A DNA stretch of 64,000 nt from Geobacter sp. SVR (GCF_016865365.1 NZ_AP024469.1:1603001-1667000), one strand, 5' to 3'. Counted from the first letter of the stretch, positions 26,026-35,190 are shown. Program-made: numbers and translations. The notes: generated by a model not told the origin, from the letters alone.

Positions 26026-27072
26026 TCAGTGGTGCCCATGGCGGTGGTGGATGTCGGGCCAGTGCGGGTGCCGGTGAGTCAGGTGTTCGTGAACATGGTA
26101 ATGGTCATGGGGCGTCTGCTCTTCCCTTTTTCGGCCGTGGTCGTGGCGATGCCGGTGGCCCTGGGGGAGATGGGTATGGAGATGGTCATGCCGCTCCCGG
26201 CAGAGCAGGACAACCCCGGCTAGCATCAGGATAGTGGCAAGCCAGAAGGAGAGGGGCGGGCGCTCGGGGAACAGTACCAGCGAGAGCAGGACCCCGATGA
26301 ACGGGCCGACGCTGAAGAAGGTGCTGGTGCGGGCCGAACCGATCTCCCGCAGGGCCCTGATAAACAGGACAAGGCTCAGTCCGCAACTGAACGCCCCGAT
26401 CAGCAGGACGCTGCCCACATGGCCGGCAGTGGCGGTACCCGAACCCAGGGCCAGAGCCAGGAGGATGTTGAACAGCCCGGCTCCGTACCCCTTGATGGCG
26501 GCCAGGGCCGTTGGCGGCAACTCCTCCACCTCTCTGGTGAGGTTGTTGTCGATCCCCCAGAAGACGCAGGCCAGCACTACCAGCAGCCCGGAAACGGAGA
26601 AGGCAGCCTCCCCTCCGGGGCCCAGAACCACCAGGGCCGCGGCCAGTACGATCAGTACCTTGCCGGCCCAGACTGGGAGGCTGACGTGCTCCTTGAAGAT
26701 CAGCCGGGCAATGAGGGTGGTGGCCACGGTCTCCAGGTTGAGCAGCAGGGCCACCTCCGAGGCCGTGCCGTACCTGATGCCATAGGCCAGGCAGGCCGGG
26801 GCGACGACGCCGCCGGACAGGACCGCGCCCAGCAGCGCGCGCCGGTAGCGTGGGGAGATGCGGGACAGTTCGTGGCGCAGGTTGCTCCCCTGGCCCACGA
26901 GAGTCAGGGACAGCCCCATACCGGAGCCCAGGTAGAGCAGGCCGGCCAGGAGCAGGGGGGACATGTCGTTGATCACCAGCTTGCACAGCACCGGTGCAAC
27001 ACCGAACAGGGCTGCGGAGAGCAGGGCCTGGAACGGTCCTCTCAACAAGGATCGGGGGGATGGTGCTGACAT
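26026..27072 (-). CDS. EamA/DMT-family transporter with histidine-rich tail
   Basis: A 348-residue ten-helix transporter built of two EamA repeats (AALFGVAPVLCKL near the start; the second repeat begins about residue 150). After the last helix, about 57 residues contain some 20 histidines in HxH runs, a metal-binding tail. The start MSAPSPRS at 27072 is chosen for its GGAG site; ATGs at 27090 and 27129 also exist. It is the last gene in the direction of the cobalamin-riboswitch cobalt operon, so nickel/cobalt transport or efflux is plausible, whereas the EamA family generally moves amino acids or nucleotide metabolites. Confidence 0.8.
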   Translation of the reverse strand: MSAPSPRSLLRGPFQALLSAALFGVAPVLCKLVINDMSPLLLAGLLYLGSGMGLSLTLVGQGSNLRHELSRISPRYRRALLGAVLSGGVVAPACLAYGIRYGTASEVALLLNLETVATTLIARLIFKEHVSLPVWAGKVLIVLAAALVVLGPGGEAAFSVSGLLVVLACVFWGIDNNLTREVEELPPTALAAIKGYGAGLFNILLALALGSGTATAGHVGSVLLIGAFSCGLSLVLFIRALREIGSARTSTFFSVGPFIGVLLSLVLFPERPPLSFWLATILMLAGVVLLCRERHDHLHTHLPQGHRHRHDHGRKREEQTPHDHYHVHEHLTHRHPHWPDIHHRHGHH

Positions 27073-27141
27073 GTCATGCTCCAGGTTCATCTTTGAAAAA
27101 AAGGACGGAGGAATGGATACTTCCGTCAAAGACAGACAATG

Positions 27142-27246
27142 GCACGCAGATCTTCGCGGATGCGGCTGATTTCCGCGGATTCAATCGTAACGGTGCTTTT
27201 GTTGTCCGCGTAGATCCGCTCAATCCGCGTCATCCGCGTTCCATTA
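27142..27246. repeat. Degenerate GCGGAT-rich intergenic repeat, copy 1
   Basis: A patch of repeated GCGGAT/ATCCGC words in both orientations between the EamA transporter and cbiO genes. Similar patches occur near 34858-34952, 52016-52105 and 56425-56520, always between genes, suggesting a dispersed family. Confidence 0.45.
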
Positions 27247-27250
27247 CCCT

Positions 27251-28114
27251 TCAGGTCCGTTCGTTCAGGTCCGTCTCCAGCATCCGCGCCAGCTCAGTGC
27301 AGGAACGGGGCGCAGCTCCCCCGGCCGACAGCACCCCCCGTTCCACCAGCAGAGGATGGATCAGCGCCACCTGTGGGACACCCAGACCGTGCTGTTCCAG
27401 CACCCCAGTCTGTTGGGGGAAACACTCGGCAGAGAACCGCTTCGCCAGCCGGCCGCGGTCCAGCAGGCAGGCCTCGTCGGCCCAGACATAGGCCAGGTCC
27501 ACGTCATGGGTGGCCATGACAATGGTGATCCCCTGGCAGTGCAGTCGGTGCAGCACCTCCAGCAACTCCCGCTGCATCCGCAGGTCCAGCCCGGCCGTCG
27601 GTTCGTCCAGGATCATAACCTGGGGCCGCATGGCCAGCACTCCGGCGATACAGACCCGTTTCTTCTGGCCGTAGCTCAGGTTGTGCACCGGCTTGTCAGC
27701 GCAACTGGTCATGCCCACCGCTTCCAGGGCCTGCTCCACCCGCTCCCGAACTTCACGCCGCTCCAGTCCCATATTCATGGGTCCGAAAGAGACATCCTCC
27801 CGCACGCTGGCGGAAAAAAGCTGACTGTCCGGGTTTTGGAACACCAGGCCCACCTTGGAGCGAAGTTCGCGTAGCCCCTGGCGGGCGTAGTCCAGGGGCG
27901 AGCCGTTGAACAGGACCTGGCCGTTTCCGGGGCGCAGGATGCCGTTCATGTGCAGAAACAAGGTGGTCTTGCCCGCGCCGTTGGGCCCCAGCAACACGGT
28001 CCGGCTGCCGCGTCGGAGAGACAGAGAGCAACCATCCAGCCCCACGCTGCCGTCCGGGTAGTGAAAACTTACGTTCCGCAGTTCCAGGATATTGTCTTCG
28101 GTTGTCGATATCAT
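27251..28114 (-). CDS. cbiO: Cobalt ECF/ABC transporter ATP-binding protein CbiO
   Basis: A 287-residue ATPase energising cobalt uptake with CbiMNQ. Walker [10 protein letters not shown] is near 44, the Q-loop is in LVFQNPDSQLFSASV, the signature is LSYGQKKRV, Walker B is VMILDEPTAGLD and the switch histidine is in ATHDVDL. The sequence around the Q-loop is typical of ECF-type ATPases. It overlaps cbiQ by four bases. The C-terminal 50 residues extend beyond the core. Confidence 0.93.
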   Translation of the reverse strand: MISTTEDNILELRNVSFHYPDGSVGLDGCSLSLRRGSRTVLLGPNGAGKTTLFLHMNGILRPGNGQVLFNGSPLDYARQGLRELRSKVGLVFQNPDSQLFSASVREDVSFGPMNMGLERREVRERVEQALEAVGMTSCADKPVHNLSYGQKKRVCIAGVLAMRPQVMILDEPTAGLDLRMQRELLEVLHRLHCQGITIVMATHDVDLAYVWADEACLLDRGRLAKRFSAECFPQQTGVLEQHGLGVPQVALIHPLLVERGVLSAGGAAPRSCTELARMLETDLNERT

Positions 28115-28860
28115 GGTATCACCACTGTCAATACGATCAGGCTGCCGCCGGCCAGGACCGCAATAGTCAGGCTGGCGGCGCTCCGCGGATAGCCGGGTTC
28201 CAGAAAGCGCAGCGGCCCGTCGTTATTTCGGGCCAGGGCTCCCTGGTGCAAGGCAAGTGAACGCTGCCAGACCTGTACCATCAGGTTGGCAGCCAGGATG
28301 CCGAGGGAACGCAGGGCCAGCCGTGGAGTGGCCTGCCCCAGGCGGGCCGCCTGGGCCGTATGCATGTCGTGCACCGCCTCGGATAGCACGAACAGCATGC
28401 GGTAGCAGAGAGTCATCAGGTCCAGCAGCACCTCCGGGGTTTTCAGGCGGCGCAGCAGGGCGATGATGTCGTTCATGGGCGTGGTCAGGCCCAGGAAGAG
28501 CAAGGCAGCCAGTCCGCCAAGAGAGCGGGCGCAGACCCGGGCCACGTGGTGCATTTCCTCCGCCGGAACCGGGCGCAGGCTGGGTCCGGCCGGACCGGAC
28601 ATGTTCAGGGAAAGGGACAGGGTCAGGGCGCTGGTGGCCAGGAACAGCAATGCCGGGGCCGCCACCCGCAGGTAGTCCTTGAGCGGTGTGCCGGCCCCCA
28701 GCAGGGTGACAACCGCCAGCACCAGGGCCAGCCCGGCGGCCACGGCCGGACGTGGTGCCATGAACACGGCCGCGAGCCCGCACAGGGTGAAAAGCCCCTT
28801 GGCGGCGGGATCGACCCGCCGCCAGCGGTTGGCATGGGCATGACGCTCCAGGAGCATCAT
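28111..28860 (-). CDS. cbiQ: Cobalt ECF transporter transmembrane protein CbiQ
   Basis: A 249-residue integral membrane coupling subunit with several hydrophobic helices. It carries the cytoplasmic coupling motifs expected in this family around AARLGQATPRLALRSLG and the first-domain signature RVDPAAKGLFTL. It overlaps cbiN (ATGA) upstream and cbiO downstream, consistent with one complex encoded in a single operon. Confidence 0.9.
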   Translation of the reverse strand: MMLLERHAHANRWRRVDPAAKGLFTLCGLAAVFMAPRPAVAAGLALVLAVVTLLGAGTPLKDYLRVAAPALLFLATSALTLSLSLNMSGPAGPSLRPVPAEEMHHVARVCARSLGGLAALLFLGLTTPMNDIIALLRRLKTPEVLLDLMTLCYRMLFVLSEAVHDMHTAQAARLGQATPRLALRSLGILAANLMVQVWQRSLALHQGALARNNDGPLRFLEPGYPRSAASLTIAVLAGGSLIVLTVVIP

Positions 28861-29186
28861 GCCTGTTCTTCCTGTGCCCGCCGCAACCTGACCCGGGTCG
28901 AGGAACTGCCGTACCAGTAGCCGAGGAAACCTGCCCCAATGGCGGCCTGGAGGGAGAAGAGCAATGATGCCACCTCACCGCTGGGGGGCTCCATCAGAGA
29001 TTTTGCCCAGGGCTTGTAGGAAGGGTTGATCTTGGTGATGGCATCCTTTGCCTGATCGTCGGAGCCGGTGAAGATCTCCACCTCTTTACCGTCCGGGCCG
29101 GGCTCCGGCTTCTTGATCATCAGCAGGGGAACGGTAATGAGCACAATCACCAGCACCAGCAGGATGAGATTCTGGAACCGTTTCAT
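28857..29186 (-). CDS. cbiN: Cobalt transport protein CbiN
   Basis: A 109-residue protein with an N-terminal membrane helix (about 7-24), a periplasmic loop containing [12 protein letters not shown], and a second helix near 75-92 ending in a basic tail, the typical CbiN form. CbiN helps load Co2+ into CbiM. It overlaps both neighbours by four bases. Confidence 0.88.
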   Translation of the reverse strand: MKRFQNLILLVLVIVLITVPLLMIKKPEPGPDGKEVEIFTGSDDQAKDAITKINPSYKPWAKSLMEPPSGEVASLLFSLQAAIGAGFLGYWYGSSSTRVRLRRAQEEQA

Positions 29187-29860
29187 GCCTTCACCTCCTG
29201 AGGGGAAACTACGTTCAGTTCCTGTAATTCACGGGGATTGAAGCGGGCCAGGGCATTGAAGACGATCACCGTCAGGAATCCCTCGCTGATGGCCAGGGGC
29301 ACCTGGGTCACGGCAAAGATGCCGGCGAATTTAAGGAACGAGGCCATGAACCCGCCCGCAGGATCGGGAAACGCCAGGGCCAGTTGCATCGAAGTGGTGA
29401 CATAGGTCATGAGATCTCCCAGGGTTGCTGCCAGGAAGATGCCGACGCCGAAGGGGAGGCGTGCCGTCCTGGCCAGACGGTAGACGGTAAAGGCGGCAAA
29501 CGGCCCTACAATGGCCATGGAGAAGATGTTGGCCCCCAGGGTGGTCAGGCCGCCGTGAGCCAGCAGCAGGGCCTGGAACAGCAGTACCACGCCGCCAATA
29601 GGGGCCATGGCCGCCGGTCCGAACAGCACGGCCCCCAGGCCGGTGCCGGTGGGGTGGGAGCAACTGCCGGTGACCGAGGGCATCTTCAGGGCCGACAGCA
29701 CAAAAGTGAAGGCCGTGGCAACCCCCAGGAGCATACGCTGCTCCGGATTCTCCTTGATTCTCCTGTTGACGGTGGCGAGCCCCCAGGCTACGAAGGGGGC
29801 CGAGGCAATGCTCCAGCCCACGGCATGTTTGACCGGCAGAAAACCTTCCATGATGTGCAT
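29183..29860 (-). CDS. cbiM: Cobalt ECF transporter substrate-binding subunit CbiM
   Basis: A 225-residue membrane protein. The start at 29860 gives MHIMEGFLP, the conserved N-terminus whose amino group and His2 bind Co2+; AAGGAG precedes it, so the longer frame from 29908 is rejected. [18 protein letters not shown] supplies the other conserved loop. Five to seven hydrophobic helices follow. It is the second gene after the cobalamin riboswitch, following the SLH porin. Confidence 0.94.
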   Translation of the reverse strand: MHIMEGFLPVKHAVGWSIASAPFVAWGLATVNRRIKENPEQRMLLGVATAFTFVLSALKMPSVTGSCSHPTGTGLGAVLFGPAAMAPIGGVVLLFQALLLAHGGLTTLGANIFSMAIVGPFAAFTVYRLARTARLPFGVGIFLAATLGDLMTYVTTSMQLALAFPDPAGGFMASFLKFAGIFAVTQVPLAISEGFLTVIVFNALARFNPRELQELNVVSPQEVKA

Positions 29861-29949
29861 GAGTGTTTCTCCTTTTGTTGTTGGAATTGTTGGAATAGTG
29901 GTATCCAAGGTACAAGGGCGGCAAGCAGGATCCGCCCCGGCCAGAGCTG

Positions 29950-31593
29950 CTATTGTGTCACTGCCTTGCGTTTGGTCTTGTCCCAGTTGAAGGTCAGCAT
30001 GGCATAGGCGTAGCTCAGGTCCTTGCTGCTGCCGGAAGCCTCCCGGAAGAATCCCTCGGTAAAGAAGTGGTCGTAGGCCAGGGTCAGGGCCAGGTTCTTC
30101 TGGATCTTCCAGGTCAGGCCGAAGTCGGCTTCTATGCCCAGGTGGCGGCTGACGATGCCGGTCGGTACGTTGTTGGCCATGAACTTGTGGCCGGTGGCTG
30201 CAAAGCTCAGACTGTCGGTGAGTTCGATGCCCCAGCCCAGGGTGTAGACCTGCAGACCGCTGGCATGGCTTCCGGCCACATCGATGCCGGAAAGATCGCC
30301 GAACAGATGCATGTCGCCCACAATGGAGGTATCGTTGTTGGGGTTGCGGAATTCTTTCCTGCTGGAGATGCCGTCGGCAGCATTCTGGTCGCCGGAGCCG
30401 ATGGCATAACCGAAGGTCAGGGCATTCTTGAATCCGCCCAGTTCGAATTCGCCGGTCAGGTCGGCATGGCCGCCGTAGGCGTTGACATCTTCGCCGCCCA
30501 GTTTACCGGTCTGGAAGACAGGCTCGATCTCCAGGGAGAGCGGTCCCAGTTTGGAGACACTGCGCAGACCCCAGGTATCCAGGTATTCGCCCCGCTGGGG
30601 CTCGCCTTCGGCAGCCTGGTTGTCGCGGAACACGTACAGGTCAAGCGTGCTGTCCTCGGTCGGGGCATAGGTGGCATAGGCGCCCCACAGGTTGCCGGTC
30701 TGACCACCCGAGAACGGCTTGGCATACACGCCCCCCAGCAGGTCGACACTGAGCCCTGCCAGCGGCTTCAAGCGAAGGCGGGCACCGTCGAAGGTCATAC
30801 CGTCGAAGGCTGTATCGGCACCCTGGATAAAGGCGCTGCCGTACACGAACTCCTGACGACCTCCCTTGAGTGCAGCCCAGTCATGACCGGGAGTGCGTGC
30901 CTCCACGAAGCCCTGATAGAGATTGAAGCGGTCGAACTCGCCATTTCCGCCGGTAAAGCCGTAGCCCTGTCCTTCCAGGTGGATATCGAGGTAATCGGTG
31001 GGATGCCAGTACGCGAACGGCTTGACGCGCCAGGTGAACTGCCCCATATCGAAGCCGGGTTCATGGCCGTCGAACAACCGGAAATTCCTGCCCCACTCGC
31101 CCCTCAGGAAACCGTTCACCCCAAATTTGTAGGTGTAGGCCGGCGTTTCCGGCTCCACCAGATCGAGGATATCCTCAATGCTGGCGCGTTTTGCGCCGTA
31201 TTCGGGCTGCTTGGTCAACTCGCCTTCCAGAGCTTCGTGCAAGGCGGAGATACGGACCAGATCGTCACGCAGCAGGGCTCCGCCCCCCTCCTTGTCATAC
31301 TTGTCCACGACCTTTTCCAGAACGGAAAGCAGACACTGGGCCAGCTCACCTTTTGAACACGGCTTGCCTTCGGGCAGCTTTTTCTGGGCCTCGTACTTGT
31401 CCACCAGATCCTTGATCTCCTGGTAGGCCCAGTTCTCGGCATTTACCTGCTCCGGGATCTGACGTTCGCCGGCCCCTTCCTGGGCCTGGTTCATCTGGGG
31501 CGCCTGGTCCATGGTGCCCGCGCCTTCCTGGGCATGTGCCGCCCCCGCCAACAGCAGCGTGGTCGATAGTATCGGCAGTATCCTCTTAAACAT
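29950..31593 (-). CDS. SLH-domain outer-membrane porin, copy 1 (cobalt operon)
   Basis: A 547-residue exported protein. A signal peptide (residues 1-21, ending AAHA) is followed by a short Gln/Gly-rich segment, an SLH-like module (about 45-115, [19 protein letters not shown]) and a long beta-barrel region with alternating aromatic strands. The last strand, [10 protein letters not shown], lies close to the C-terminus. This resembles SLH-plus-porin proteins such as cyanobacterial iron-uptake porins (resemblance only). It is the first gene behind the cobalamin riboswitch and precedes cbiM, implying an outer-membrane route for cobalt. It is nearly identical to the gene at 56561-58204. Confidence 0.85.
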   Translation of the reverse strand: MFKRILPILSTTLLLAGAAHAQEGAGTMDQAPQMNQAQEGAGERQIPEQVNAENWAYQEIKDLVDKYEAQKKLPEGKPCSKGELAQCLLSVLEKVVDKYDKEGGGALLRDDLVRISALHEALEGELTKQPEYGAKRASIEDILDLVEPETPAYTYKFGVNGFLRGEWGRNFRLFDGHEPGFDMGQFTWRVKPFAYWHPTDYLDIHLEGQGYGFTGGNGEFDRFNLYQGFVEARTPGHDWAALKGGRQEFVYGSAFIQGADTAFDGMTFDGARLRLKPLAGLSVDLLGGVYAKPFSGGQTGNLWGAYATYAPTEDSTLDLYVFRDNQAAEGEPQRGEYLDTWGLRSVSKLGPLSLEIEPVFQTGKLGGEDVNAYGGHADLTGEFELGGFKNALTFGYAIGSGDQNAADGISSRKEFRNPNNDTSIVGDMHLFGDLSGIDVAGSHASGLQVYTLGWGIELTDSLSFAATGHKFMANNVPTGIVSRHLGIEADFGLTWKIQKNLALTLAYDHFFTEGFFREASGSSKDLSYAYAMLTFNWDKTKRKAVTQ

Positions 31594-31611
31594 CCTTCAT
31601 TCCTCCTGTGT
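29963..31611 (-). repeat. 1.65 kb direct repeat, copy 1 (SLH porin)
   Basis: Matches 56574-58222 at a constant offset of 26,611 bases. The encoded proteins differ only in the last two residues (TQ versus KE). The base differences I can see lie in the last ~95 bases of the gene (for example GCGTTTGG/GCGCTTGG and AATCCCTC/AACCCCTC). Similarity extends about 18 bases upstream of the ATG and then stops abruptly. Confidence 0.93.
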
Positions 31612-31655
31612 TATGGAATTTCAGGTCAGTCAATCCGGCGATTACGGCTGAAAAT

Positions 31656-31694
31656 AAAAAAAGTCCGCACCTGCAATCGCAGTATGCGGACTTT
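31656..31694 (-). terminator. Riboswitch-controlled terminator before the SLH porin
   Basis: On the minus strand AAGTCCGCA pairs with TGCGGACTT and is followed by a run of seven T. It lies about 60 bases after the cobalamin aptamer and about 60 before the porin ATG, so it is the likely expression platform. Confidence 0.85.
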
Positions 31695-31754
31695 CCGTAT
31701 TCAAAGTCTGATAATGGTTCCACTCTCCCTTTACCGTCGGGACTGGTGAGTGCT

Positions 31755-31934
31755 GAGATCAGGCAGGTCTTCTGGCTCGCGATTCATCCTCCGGGCGCCT
31801 TCCCGATCTTTCGATCAGTGACATCTTGCCCTTTGTCCTCGCTTACAGCGGCGGGTCCGCGGGGGAATCTTTCCTGACGGAAATACACCCCTCTTCCCTT
31901 TTCACCCTTACGGGCACCGTGATCCGGTATTCGG
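31755..31934 (-). ncRNA. Cobalamin riboswitch, cobalt-uptake operon
   Basis: The minus strand carries the conserved cobalamin-aptamer elements in order: AAGGGAAGAGGGGTG, the core GCCGCTGTAAGCGA with a GCAAGATGTCACTG box, GGGAAGGCGCCCGGAGGA, and GCGAGCCAGAAGACCTGCC. With adenosylcobalamin bound, the downstream terminator should form and shut off the porin-cbiMNQO message. Boundaries are approximate. Confidence 0.93.
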
Positions 31935-32011
31935 TTGTCGTACTGATTATGCCCGCTGCGGGAACAGCAGTTCCCTATCCAAAACGGGCAGTTAACCCTA
32001 ACAAATTTCCG

Positions 32012-32599
32012 TCATGAAATCAATGTGCATCCTTGCACCACCAACTTCTCCCCCCATTCCTTTTCCACCATGCGCTGCATCGCTTCGATTCGTCCTCCTT
32101 CCTCCAGAAAGGGGTCCAGGGTGGTGCGGAACTGGTGGGACACGCCGCTGCGCCGCACCAGCTCCGCGCTTGTCCGGGCCGCCGCACCGCTGTCCGGAAC
32201 GCCGGTGATCCGCTCGTACTCCTCGAAGGGGGCCTTGAGATCCATGCCGATCCAGTCCAGATGCGGCAGGCACTCCAGCAGCCGGGCCGGGTATGGGCCG
32301 GCGGTGTGCAGTCCCACCGCGAACCCCATCCCCTTTACTGTTCTGATGGCGTCGGGCAGGTCGGCCTGCATGGTCGGCTCGCCGCCGCTGAACACCACCC
32401 CGTCCAGCAGGCCGCACCGGCTGCGGAGTAGGGCCATGATCTCCAGCCACGGCACTGCTGTGCCGCTCATGGTGGGGAGCAGGTGCCGATTGTGGCAGTA
32501 GCCGCAGCGCCAGGGGCATCCCTGGCAGAAAAGCACCGCCGCCAGCCTGCCGGGGTAGTCGATGGTGGTGAAGGGGAGCAGTCCCCCGATCTCAAGCAT
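32012..32599 (-). CDS. nrdG: Anaerobic RNR activating radical SAM protein NrdG
   Basis: A 195-residue radical SAM activase that generates the glycyl radical of class III ribonucleotide reductase. The iron-sulfur motif CPWRCGYC is near residue 28, SAM-binding GGEP near 76, and FRTTLDPF lies toward the end. The ATG at 32599 overlaps the stop of the 62-residue peptide gene by eight bases (ATGCTTGA), matching the overlap at the previous junction, so this start is preferred over 32647. Confidence 0.9.
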   Translation of the reverse strand: MLEIGGLLPFTTIDYPGRLAAVLFCQGCPWRCGYCHNRHLLPTMSGTAVPWLEIMALLRSRCGLLDGVVFSGGEPTMQADLPDAIRTVKGMGFAVGLHTAGPYPARLLECLPHLDWIGMDLKAPFEEYERITGVPDSGAAARTSAELVRRSGVSHQFRTTLDPFLEEGGRIEAMQRMVEKEWGEKLVVQGCTLIS

Positions 32600-32780
32600 C
32601 TCGCCCGGTTGCCGCGCCCGGCTCCCGGAAGAAGCACCGCGCGGCATGTTCGGCCTTTTTGCCGGTGTTGAAGGACTCCACCGGCCGGTGGTATCCCATG
32701 ACCCTGGTCCAGACCTCGCAGGGCTGGCGTTTCAGGTGTTGCTGCTCTGTTTCCTGTTGCAATGCGTTGTTTTCAGACAT
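32592..32780 (-). CDS. Separately encoded NrdD glycyl-radical peptide
   Basis: A 62-residue peptide containing CEVWTRVMGYHRPVESFN and TGKKAEH (about 21-45). This matches the C-terminal end of class III reductases, where RVxGY carries the radical glycine (E. coli NrdD has RVCGY...RPFN.GK). The radical residue would be Gly29. The upstream nrdD gene lacks this segment and stops just after its zinc motif; the two overlap by eight bases (ATGTCTGA). Either the radical domain acts in trans or a programmed frameshift joins them. Confidence 0.8.
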   Translation of the reverse strand: MSENNALQQETEQQHLKRQPCEVWTRVMGYHRPVESFNTGKKAEHAARCFFREPGAATGRDA

Positions 32781-34806
32781 GAGGCTGTTCTCCTTTGGCG
32801 TGGTAATACCCGCGCACCAGCTCCTGATCGCAGACCGGGCAGTAGCGGTGCTCTCCGGCCAGGTAGCCGTGTTTGGGGCAGATGGAAAAGGTGGGGGTGA
32901 TGGTCAGGTAGGGGATGCGGAAATTCTCCAACACCCGTTTCACCAGCGTGCGGCAGGCCGCAGTGCTGGAGACCGGCTCCCCCAGGTAGAGGTGAAAGAC
33001 CGTGCCGCCGGTGTACTGGCGCTGCAACAGCTCCTGAAGTTCCAGGGCCGCAAAGGGATCGTCGGTGTACCCCACAGGCAACTGGGACGAGTTGGTGTAG
33101 AAGGGAGCTGCGGCAGTGCCGGCCTGGAGCATCTGCGGGTAGCGCTTCTTGTCTTCCCGGGCGAAGCGGTAGGTGGTCCCTTCGGCCGGGGTGGCCTCCA
33201 AATTGTACATGTGGCCGGTCTCCTCCTGGAAGGCCAGCATGCGCGCCCGGATGTGGTCCAGGAAGCGGAGCGCCAGGTCGTGGCCGGCCGGGGTGGTGAT
33301 GTCCTCCTGGTCTGACGTGAAGTTGCGGATCATCTCGTTGATGCCGTTGATGCCGATGGTGGAGAAGTGGTTGCGCAGGGTCCCCAGGTAGCGCCGGGTG
33401 TAGGGGAACAGGCCGTTGTCAATGTGGCGCTGGATTACCTTACGCTTGATCTCCAGGCTGGTGCGGGCCAGGTCCAGCAGCCGGTCCAGGTCTCGGTACA
33501 GGGCTGCCTCATCCCCTGGGTGCAGGTGGCCGAGCCGGGCGCAATTGACGGTCACCACGCCGATGGAGCCGGTCTGTTCGGCCGAGCCAAACAGACCGTT
33601 GCCCCGCTTGAGCAGTTCCCGCAGGTCCAGTTGCAGGCGGCAGCACATGGAGCGGATCATGGTGGGGGAGAGCTCGGAGTTGATGAAGTTCTGGAAATAG
33701 GGCAGGCCGTAGCGGGCGGTCATTTCGAACAGCAGTTCCGCGTTCTTGCTCTCCCAAGGGAAATCGGGGGTGATGTTGTAGGTGGGGATCGGGAAGGTGA
33801 AGACCCGCCCCTTTTCATCCCCTCTTGTCATGACCTCGATATAGACCCGGTTGATCAGGTCCATTTCCTCCTGCAGCTCGCCGTAGGTAAAGGGCATCTC
33901 TTCACCGCCGATGACCGGCACCTGGTTCTTCAGGTCCTCCGGGCAGGTCCAGTCGAAGGTCAGGTTGGTGAACGGGGTCTGAGTGCCCCAGCGGGAGGGG
34001 ACGTTCAGGTTGAAGATCAATTCCTGCATCTGCTGCTTCACGTCTTCGTACGTGAGCCGGTCCTTGCGCACGAAAGCGGCCATGTAGGTGTCGAAGGAGC
34101 TGAAGGCCTGGGCCCCGGCCCATTCGTTCTGCAGGGTGCCGAGGAAGTTGACGATCTGTCCCACTGCACTGGACATGTGTTTGGGGGGGGCTGCCTCCAC
34201 CTTGCCCGGTACGCCGTTGAACCCCTCGGTGAGCAGCATGCGCAGAGACCAGCCGGCGCAGTAGCCGGAGAGCATGTCCAGGTCGTGGATGTGCAGGCTA
34301 CCCTCCCGGTGGGCCTCCCCCACCTCCGGCGGATAGACGTGATTGAGCCAGTAATTGGCCACCACCTTGCCGGAGACGTTCAGGATCAGGCCCCCCAGAG
34401 AATAGCCCTGATTGGCGTTGGCATTGACCCGCCAGTCGGACTGCTCCAGGTATTCGTTGACCGAGGATGCCACGTCCACCACGGTCTTCTGGTCCTGGCG
34501 CAGCTTGTGGCGCTGCTCCCGGTAGACCGCGTAGGCCCGCAGAGTGGCAAAGTGGTTGGCTGAGATCAGGGCCTGCTCCACCACGTCCTGGATCTGCTCC
34601 ACCTGGGGCGGTTCAAGGGGGAAGCGGTGGCGCAGGACTTTCAGTATCTGCCGGGTCAGAAGGTGGGCCTCGTCCTCGGTGAATTCGCCGGTGGCCTTGC
34701 CGGCCCGCAGGATGGCGGACTGGATGCGGTTGGCGTCAAAGGGGGCGCGGGAACCATCGCGTTTGACGACGATTGCCGGGACGGGCAGTGGTTCGGTGTG
34801 GGGCAT
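32773..34806 (-). CDS. nrdD: Anaerobic ribonucleoside-triphosphate reductase NrdD, lacking the radical-glycine tail
   Basis: A 677-residue class III reductase that makes deoxyribonucleotides anaerobically. An ATP-cone opens the protein (VVKRDGSRAPFDANRIQ, about 12-28). The ten-stranded barrel follows with INSELSPTMIRSMCCRLQ and VTVNCARLGH. The protein ends shortly after the zinc site CPKHGYLAGEHRYCPVC, without the usual RVxGY segment, which is encoded by the next frame. The ATG at 34806 follows AAGGAG. A cobalamin riboswitch about 390 bases upstream probably represses it when B12 is plentiful. Confidence 0.92.
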   Translation of the reverse strand: MPHTEPLPVPAIVVKRDGSRAPFDANRIQSAILRAGKATGEFTEDEAHLLTRQILKVLRHRFPLEPPQVEQIQDVVEQALISANHFATLRAYAVYREQRHKLRQDQKTVVDVASSVNEYLEQSDWRVNANANQGYSLGGLILNVSGKVVANYWLNHVYPPEVGEAHREGSLHIHDLDMLSGYCAGWSLRMLLTEGFNGVPGKVEAAPPKHMSSAVGQIVNFLGTLQNEWAGAQAFSSFDTYMAAFVRKDRLTYEDVKQQMQELIFNLNVPSRWGTQTPFTNLTFDWTCPEDLKNQVPVIGGEEMPFTYGELQEEMDLINRVYIEVMTRGDEKGRVFTFPIPTYNITPDFPWESKNAELLFEMTARYGLPYFQNFINSELSPTMIRSMCCRLQLDLRELLKRGNGLFGSAEQTGSIGVVTVNCARLGHLHPGDEAALYRDLDRLLDLARTSLEIKRKVIQRHIDNGLFPYTRRYLGTLRNHFSTIGINGINEMIRNFTSDQEDITTPAGHDLALRFLDHIRARMLAFQEETGHMYNLEATPAEGTTYRFAREDKKRYPQMLQAGTAAAPFYTNSSQLPVGYTDDPFAALELQELLQRQYTGGTVFHLYLGEPVSSTAACRTLVKRVLENFRIPYLTITPTFSICPKHGYLAGEHRYCPVCDQELVRGYYHAKGEQPHV

Positions 34807-34831
34807 GGTGAAGACTCCTTAAAGGCTTTTG

Positions 34832-34848
34832 CCACAGAGGACACAGAG
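34832..34848. repeat. CCACRGAGGACACRGAG dispersed repeat, single arm
   Basis: CCACAGAGGACACAGAG; the same word occurs at 43949-43965 and, with G for A, in an inverted pair at 42451-42515. Confidence 0.6.
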
Positions 34849-34857
34849 AACCCCAAA

Positions 34858-34952
34858 ATCTTCATGGAACGCGGAAAAGGCCGGATTTGAGCGGATAGAC
34901 GCGGATAACCAAAATCTGCGTTCATCCGCCGCATCCGCGTGAATCCGCGTGC
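34858..34952. repeat. Degenerate GCGGAT-rich intergenic repeat, copy 2
   Basis: Alternating GCGGAT and ATCCGCG words in both orientations, related to the patches at 27142, 52016 and 56425. Confidence 0.45.
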
Positions 34953-35060
34953 AATTGCAGTTCAGGTTCATAGTCAGGCAGAGCAAAGCGTGCCCAACTC
35001 TCTGCTGTGGTTTTCTGGTTTGGAGTCCGGGGGGGAGGGTACCGCAACGGAAACAGCCAT

Positions 35061-35099
35061 AAAAAAAGTCCGCATCTGCCGAAGCAGCATGCGGACTTT
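35061..35099 (-). terminator. Riboswitch-controlled terminator before nrdD
   Basis: AAAGTCCGCAT pairs with ATGCGGACTTT, followed on the minus strand by seven T. Its stem is almost the same as that of the terminator before the SLH porin. Confidence 0.85.
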
Positions 35100-35190
35100 C
35101 CGTGTTCAAAGTCGCCTGTTCCCGTTATCCACCTGCTCCCAGTCCCGGAGAGTTCCGGCCGATGTTCTGGCATCGGCCTTCTGAATAGTG

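Larger units (their letters stand above)
31594..32011. other. Leader region of the cobalt operon
   Basis: 418 bases between nrdG and the SLH porin. It contains a cobalamin riboswitch and an intrinsic terminator on the minus strand (listed separately) and small palindromes (GGGAACAGCAGTTCCC near 31960) just past nrdG. No protein gene seen. Confidence 0.8.

Noticed and set aside
32592-32780. Simple sequencing frameshift at the end of nrdD
   Set aside because: The peptide has its own ATG in an eight-base overlap, and the next junction uses the same overlap type, which looks evolved rather than accidental. Only comparison with relatives can settle it.
33367-34563. Long plus-strand frame opposite nrdD
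   Set aside because: Shadow of nrdD; no signal, motif or ribosome site. The same reasoning removes long antisense frames over otsA, ftr1, the RND pump and both SLH porins.
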